From WHSW01 sp963705955 (GTDB taxonomy: Bacteria; Actinomycetota; Thermoleophilia; Solirubrobacterales; 70-9): DNA of 64,000 nucleotides. The stretch's first letter is position 1; every line of letters starts with the position of its first letter. The DNA lies in NCBI GenBank assembly GCA_963705955.1, contig CAVPLH010000006.1, positions 868,001 through 932,000 on the forward strand, given 5' to 3'. The notes below the pieces were generated by a model. It searched no databases and was not told where the DNA came from. It saw only the letters and a list, made by a program, of their open reading frames with translations. This document shows positions 61,801 to 64,000 of the stretch, piece after piece. The position numbers and the translations under genes are program-made.

Positions 61801-61963
61801 TGATCGTCGCCGGATTCGAGTTCACGAGCGCGACCTCGTATCCGTCCTCGAGCAGCACCTTGCACGCCTGCACGCCCGAGTAGTCGAACTCGGCCGCCTG
61901 GCCGATCACGATCGGCCCGGAGCCGAGCAGGAGGATCTTGTGGAGGTCGTTGCGTCTAGGCAT
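58847..61963 (-). CDS. carB: Carbamoyl-phosphate synthase large subunit
   Basis: A 1038-residue enzyme that makes carbamoyl phosphate from bicarbonate, ammonia and two ATP for pyrimidines and arginine. Two homologous ATP-grasp halves start LLLGSGPIVIGQAAEFDYSG and VILGSGPNRIGQGIEFDYCC. Each has the matching metal segments (VVVIEMNPRVSRSSALAS and RLYVIEANPRASRTVPFVS). The C-terminal allosteric MGS-like domain covers the last ~130 residues. The sequence before the ATG is a heptanucleotide array. It is separated from carA by an inserted opposite-strand gene. Confidence 0.96.
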   Translation of the reverse strand: MPRRNDLHKILLLGSGPIVIGQAAEFDYSGVQACKVLLEDGYEVALVNSNPATIMTDPEFADRTYVEPLRPEYVARVIERERPDALLPTLGGQTALNLAKSLHDDGTLERYGVELIGADYDAIHRAEDREAFRETMEGAGLRVPWSLIVESVADVEKGIAAGEISLPAIVRPAFTLGGHGGGVGRTETELLGVVSEGLAASPINQVLVEESVLGWGEFELEVMRDRNDNVVVICSIENVDPMGVHTGDSVTIAPAQTLTDPLYQELRDQALQVIRAVGVETGGSNVQFAVNPQTGEVVVIEMNPRVSRSSALASKATGFPIAKIAAKLAVGYALEEIDNDITGVTPASFEPTIDYVVTKVPRFAFEKFPGAEGELTTHMKSVGEAMAIGRTFRESFAKAMRSRELDAAPELPADTDQLLARLGTPRADRFDLILEAFRRDATVEQVNERTSIDLWFLRELRALAIDGDGTREMQRTFRSVDTCAAEFEARTPYYYSGHERKAPLAGEVRRGDRDSVVILGSGPNRIGQGIEFDYCCVHAAMTVRESGRDAVMINCNPETVSTDYDTSDRLYFEPLTAEDVLAVIEVERPEGVIVQFGGQTPLRLAKPLQEAGVKLLGTAVDAIDLAEDRGRFGALLRRLEIAHPPYGTALSAEEAAVIAEDVGFPLLVRPSYVLGGRAMEICYSAGGLAHYLERHVKADQEHPLLLDRFLEDAIEIDVDALCDGEICEVAGIMQHVEEAGVHSGDSACVIPPMSLGEGMLNEIRETTSRIALELGVIGLINIQYAVAGGRLYVIEANPRASRTVPFVSKAIGAPVAKLACRLMLGEPLSGIELPSMHNGHVSVKEAVLPFARFAGADSVLGPEMKSTGEVMGVAGDFPTAFGKAQAAAGVMLPSSGTVFITVTDNDKAAATQLAARFHDLGFSIIATRGTAQAISRMGIPVEAINKIAEGSPHVVDFIRDGRVDMVINTPTGSGARSDGYEIRSAAVRRGIACITTMTGASAAARAIFAGQREPAEPVSLQEMHAKSAVADRQSAGRG

Positions 61964-61973
61964 GCGGTTGCTT

Positions 61974-61993
61974 GCAGCTTGCAGCTGGCAGGG
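61974..61993. repeat. Heptanucleotide array, left inverted repeat of the S23 insertion
   Basis: Seven-base units GCAGCTT, GCAGCTG and GCAGGG in tandem. The 20 bases match the reverse complement of 62381-62400 at 18 positions. They also match 57928-57947 near pyrD exactly. They stand between the carB start and the opposite-strand four-helix-bundle gene. Confidence 0.75.
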
Positions 61994-62027
61994 GGAGAGC
62001 CAGCGCCGAAGCGTTACTCGAGGGTTT

Positions 62028-62378
62028 ATGGCGGGGAGTCGCCAAACCCGTTTCCGCGGCTATCGGCTTGCCGGTGAGCTCGCCGATGAGCTCCACGCCG
62101 TCGTCGCGACGTGGGAGGCCTTTGAACGTTGGTCGGTCGGGATTCAGCTCGTGCGGGCGACCGATTCGATCGGCGCGAACATTGCCGAGGGTTTCGGTCG
62201 TGGCGCAGGCGCCGATCGACGGCGCATGTTCCTGATCGCCCGAGGCTCGGTCACCGAGGCCGAGTATTGGATCGAGCGTTCGACCGCACGCGGCCTCCTC
62301 GCCCCAGACCGCTACGAGGCGACGATCGCCGAGCTCGCACGACTCGTCAACGGCCTGATCAAGAGCGAACACGTCTGA
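62028..62378 (+). CDS. Four-helix bundle protein, 23S rRNA IVS (S23) family
   Basis: A 116-residue helical protein of the S23/IVP family. Helices include LAGELADELHAVVATWEAF, SVGIQLVRATDSIGANIAEG and GSVTEAEYWIERSTARGLL. The ...SIGANIAEGFGRG segment is the family hallmark. The family was first seen in 23S rRNA intervening sequences and is related to the accessory protein Avd of diversity-generating retroelements; here it is free-standing. It lies on the opposite strand between carB and carA, between inverted heptanucleotide repeats. Its function is unknown. Confidence 0.85.
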   Translation: MAGSRQTRFRGYRLAGELADELHAVVATWEAFERWSVGIQLVRATDSIGANIAEGFGRGAGADRRRMFLIARGSVTEAEYWIERSTARGLLAPDRYEATIAELARLVNGLIKSEHV

Positions 62379-62380
62379 CA

Positions 62381-62400
62381 CCTGCCAGCTGCCAGCTGCC
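62381..62400. repeat. Heptanucleotide array, right inverted repeat of the S23 insertion
   Basis: Seven-base units TGCCAGC, TGCCAGC and a degenerate third unit follow two bases after the S23 gene stop. This is the inverted partner of 61974-61993, with one internal mismatch over 19 bases. It is 11 bp before the carA stop codon position. Confidence 0.75.
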
Positions 62401-62410
62401 AGCTCCCTGC

Positions 62411-63547
62411 TCACGACCCCTCCCCCAGCTCAACGAACCGATCGAACAGATACCGCGCATCGTGCGGCCCCGGGCCCGCCTCGGGGTGGTACTGGACCGT
62501 GCAGCCGGGGACGTCGCGCAGCGCGAGGCCCTCGACGGTGCGGTCGTAGAGGTTCAGGTGGGTGAGCTCCGCGGCGCCGAAGTCGGTCTCCCAGCGCACC
62601 GGCTCGTCGGCGGCGATCGTCTCGCCGCCGTCGGGTGGGCGGACGGCGAAGCCGTGGTTCTGGGAGGTGATGTCGATCCGGCCAGTCTCCAGGTCCTTGA
62701 CCGGATGGTTGGCGCCGCGGTGGCCGAACGGGAGCTTGAAGGTCTCGAGCCCGACCGCCCGGCAGAGCAGCTGGTGGCCGAGGCAGATGCCGACCACCGG
62801 CTTCTCGCCGACGATGTCGCGCACCGTGCCGACCACGTAGTCGAGGGCCGCGGGATCCCCGGGGCCGTTGGCGAGAAAGACCAGATCCGGCTCGCGGGCG
62901 AGCACCTCCGCGCCCGACGCCGAGCAGGGCAGCAACGTCACCCGGCAGCCGCGTTCGCGAAACTGGCGGATGATCGAGTGCTTGATCCCGGTGTCGATGC
63001 CGACGACGTGGGGTCCGTCGCCCTCGAACTCGACCGCGCCGTCGGGGGTCACCGTGCGCGCGAGGTCGGCGCCGGCCATCGTGGGCTCCGCCGCAACCCG
63101 TTCACCTGCCTCCGCCTCGGCGACCTCGGCCGAGAAGATCCCGCCTCGCATCGCGCCACGGTCACGGATGTGGCGGACGAGCGTCCGCGTGTCTACCTCG
63201 CCGATCGCCGCGACCTCGCAGTCGGCGAGCCAGTCGAGCCATCCGCCCTCGGCATCGGCGGCATCCTCGCCGTTCTTCGCCTCGCGCATGACGATGCCGC
63301 GTGCGTGGACGCGGTCGGACTCCATCGCGCTCGCGCTGACCCCGTAGTTGCCGACCAGCGGGTACGTGAACGTGATCATCTGCCCGGCATAGCTCGGGTC
63401 GGTGACCGCCTCCTGATAGCCCGTGATCGAGGTGTTGAAGACGACCTCCCCGGTGACCTCGCCCCCGCCTGCGGCGAGGACTCCGTCGAAGCGAGTGCCG
63501 TCCTCGAGCAGCACGTAGCCGGGCTTTCGGCCCGCCTGCCGACTCAC
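62411..63547 (-). CDS. carA: Carbamoyl-phosphate synthase small subunit
   Basis: A 378-residue glutaminase that supplies ammonia to CarB. The N-terminal domain has EVVFNTSITGYQEAVTDPSY and SYAGQMITFTYPLVGNYG. The class I amidotransferase domain has the nucleophile Cys255 in VGICLGHQLLCRAVGLE and the histidine in VQYHPEAGPGPHD. It overlaps the upstream hydrolase by 4 bp. In the usual order carB follows directly; here about 450 bp holding the S23 gene are inserted. Confidence 0.95.
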   Translation of the reverse strand: MSRQAGRKPGYVLLEDGTRFDGVLAAGGGEVTGEVVFNTSITGYQEAVTDPSYAGQMITFTYPLVGNYGVSASAMESDRVHARGIVMREAKNGEDAADAEGGWLDWLADCEVAAIGEVDTRTLVRHIRDRGAMRGGIFSAEVAEAEAGERVAAEPTMAGADLARTVTPDGAVEFEGDGPHVVGIDTGIKHSIIRQFRERGCRVTLLPCSASGAEVLAREPDLVFLANGPGDPAALDYVVGTVRDIVGEKPVVGICLGHQLLCRAVGLETFKLPFGHRGANHPVKDLETGRIDITSQNHGFAVRPPDGGETIAADEPVRWETDFGAAELTHLNLYDRTVEGLALRDVPGCTVQYHPEAGPGPHDARYLFDRFVELGEGS

Positions 63548-64000
63548 TTGACCAGCGCCTGCACTTGCTTGAAGCGCGGCGCGTCGGAGCCGCCGAGAAG
63601 CTCGAAGAGCGCCATCTCGACGCTGCTGCGCAGCGCTCCGGCACGCTCCATCCGGGCCAGGCCCAGCTCGCGATTCGCGGCCGTTCGCGAGCCGACGGCG
63701 TCCGCCGCGACCTGGACCTCGATCCCCGAATCGAGCAGGTCGAGCACCGTCTGGTTGACGCAGACGTGGGCCTCGATCCCGCAGACGAGCGCCTGATCGC
63801 GGTCGGCGAGATCGAAGCCCTCCGCTTCGGCGGCCGAGAATCGCACCTTCTCGATCCGCCGCGTGCCCTCGGGAAGATGGGCGGCGACCTCGCCCACCGT
63901 GGCGCCGAGGCCCTCTGGGTACTGCTCGGTGACGACGATCGGGATTCCGATCGCGGCGGCTCCCTCGACCAGCGTCGCCGCCTGCGCGGCGACCTCGCCG
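63544..64000 (-). CDS. Isochorismatase-family cysteine hydrolase, partial
   Basis: The gene runs off the right edge; about 150 C-terminal residues are visible. It has IPIVVTEQYPEGLGATVGEV, the catalytic Cys in LVCGIEAHVCVNQTVLDLL, and AVGSRTAANRELGLARME near the end, as in YcaC-like and related hydrolases. The substrate is unknown. It overlaps carA by 4 bp (ATGA), so it is co-translated with the pyrimidine genes, which does not by itself show a pyrimidine role. Confidence 0.82.
   Translation of the reverse strand, partial: GEVAAQAATLVEGAAAIGIPIVVTEQYPEGLGATVGEVAAHLPEGTRRIEKVRFSAAEAEGFDLADRDQALVCGIEAHVCVNQTVLDLLDSGIEVQVAADAVGSRTAANRELGLARMERAGALRSSVEMALFELLGGSDAPRFKQVQALVK

Noticed and set aside
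1..64000. tRNA, rRNA, prophage, transposase or toxin-antitoxin genes
   Set aside because: I looked on both strands for their typical signatures and gene types and found none that I could support.

Overview
The window reads as core chromosome of a GC-rich actinobacterium. The gene order truB-ribF-rpsO-pnp-M16 protease-dapB...dapA-rnj...ftsK...cinA...recA-recX...miaB-miaA-dapF...hflX is the classic actinobacterial one. MihF, MurT/GatD, FtsK, RNase J and a SigB/SigF-type sigma factor agree with that. A deep lineage such as Thermoleophilia (Solirubrobacterales-like) is my inference from DapL, an MurT/GatD pair with an extra methyltransferase, a RodZ-like protein and a short RibF; no rRNA or tRNA gene is visible to confirm it.

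Layout. 1-14.3 kb holds small mixed operons: an MmcQ/YjbR protein, a sigma factor with a convergent RsbW-like anti-sigma factor, a peroxiredoxin and a cyclophilin, and a plus-strand run from a methyltransferase through a lipid kinase and MurT to GatD, followed by dut, hflX, an O-methyltransferase and a reductase. 14.3-31.7 kb, on the minus strand, carries a permease, dapL, dapF, miaA, miaB, an MFS transporter, a cytochrome c, rny, recX, recA, thpR, an epoxide hydrolase, cinA, a RodZ-like gene and ftsK. A two-component system (31.9-34.0 kb, plus) ends at a strong hairpin. 34.2-53.5 kb (minus) is the large RNA and translation block: a secreted protease, rnj, dapA, amidase, dapB, M16 protease, pnp, two thiol proteins, rpsO, ribF, truB, nrnA, rbfA, ylxP, infB, nusA and rimP. 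53.5-64 kb (minus) has dtd, a TPR protein, coaBC, rpoZ, gmk, mihF, pyrD, pyrK, carB, carA and a cysteine hydrolase. One gene is inserted on the opposite strand between carB and carA.

How it works together. dapA, dapB, dapL and dapF outline the aminotransferase route to diaminopimelate, MurT/GatD amidate lipid II, carAB-pyrKD supply pyrimidines, and rimP-nusA-infB-rbfA-truB-rpsO-pnp-rnj-rny form the RNA and ribosome machinery. Many neighbours overlap by ATGA, GTGA or TTGA, which suggests translational coupling.

Three points need care. First, about ten genes are split by single-base shifts, several in G/C runs. These look like uncorrected sequencing indels, so I annotate whole genes across them. 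Second, DapF has serine at both catalytic cysteine positions. Third, repeats and leader elements stand out: a 54-bp tandem repeat beside rpsO, heptanucleotide arrays around pyrD, carB and the inserted gene, and a terminator in the rimP-nusA leader. I found no CRISPR array, prophage, insertion sequence or obvious new multi-gene system; most of the window is ordinary housekeeping.
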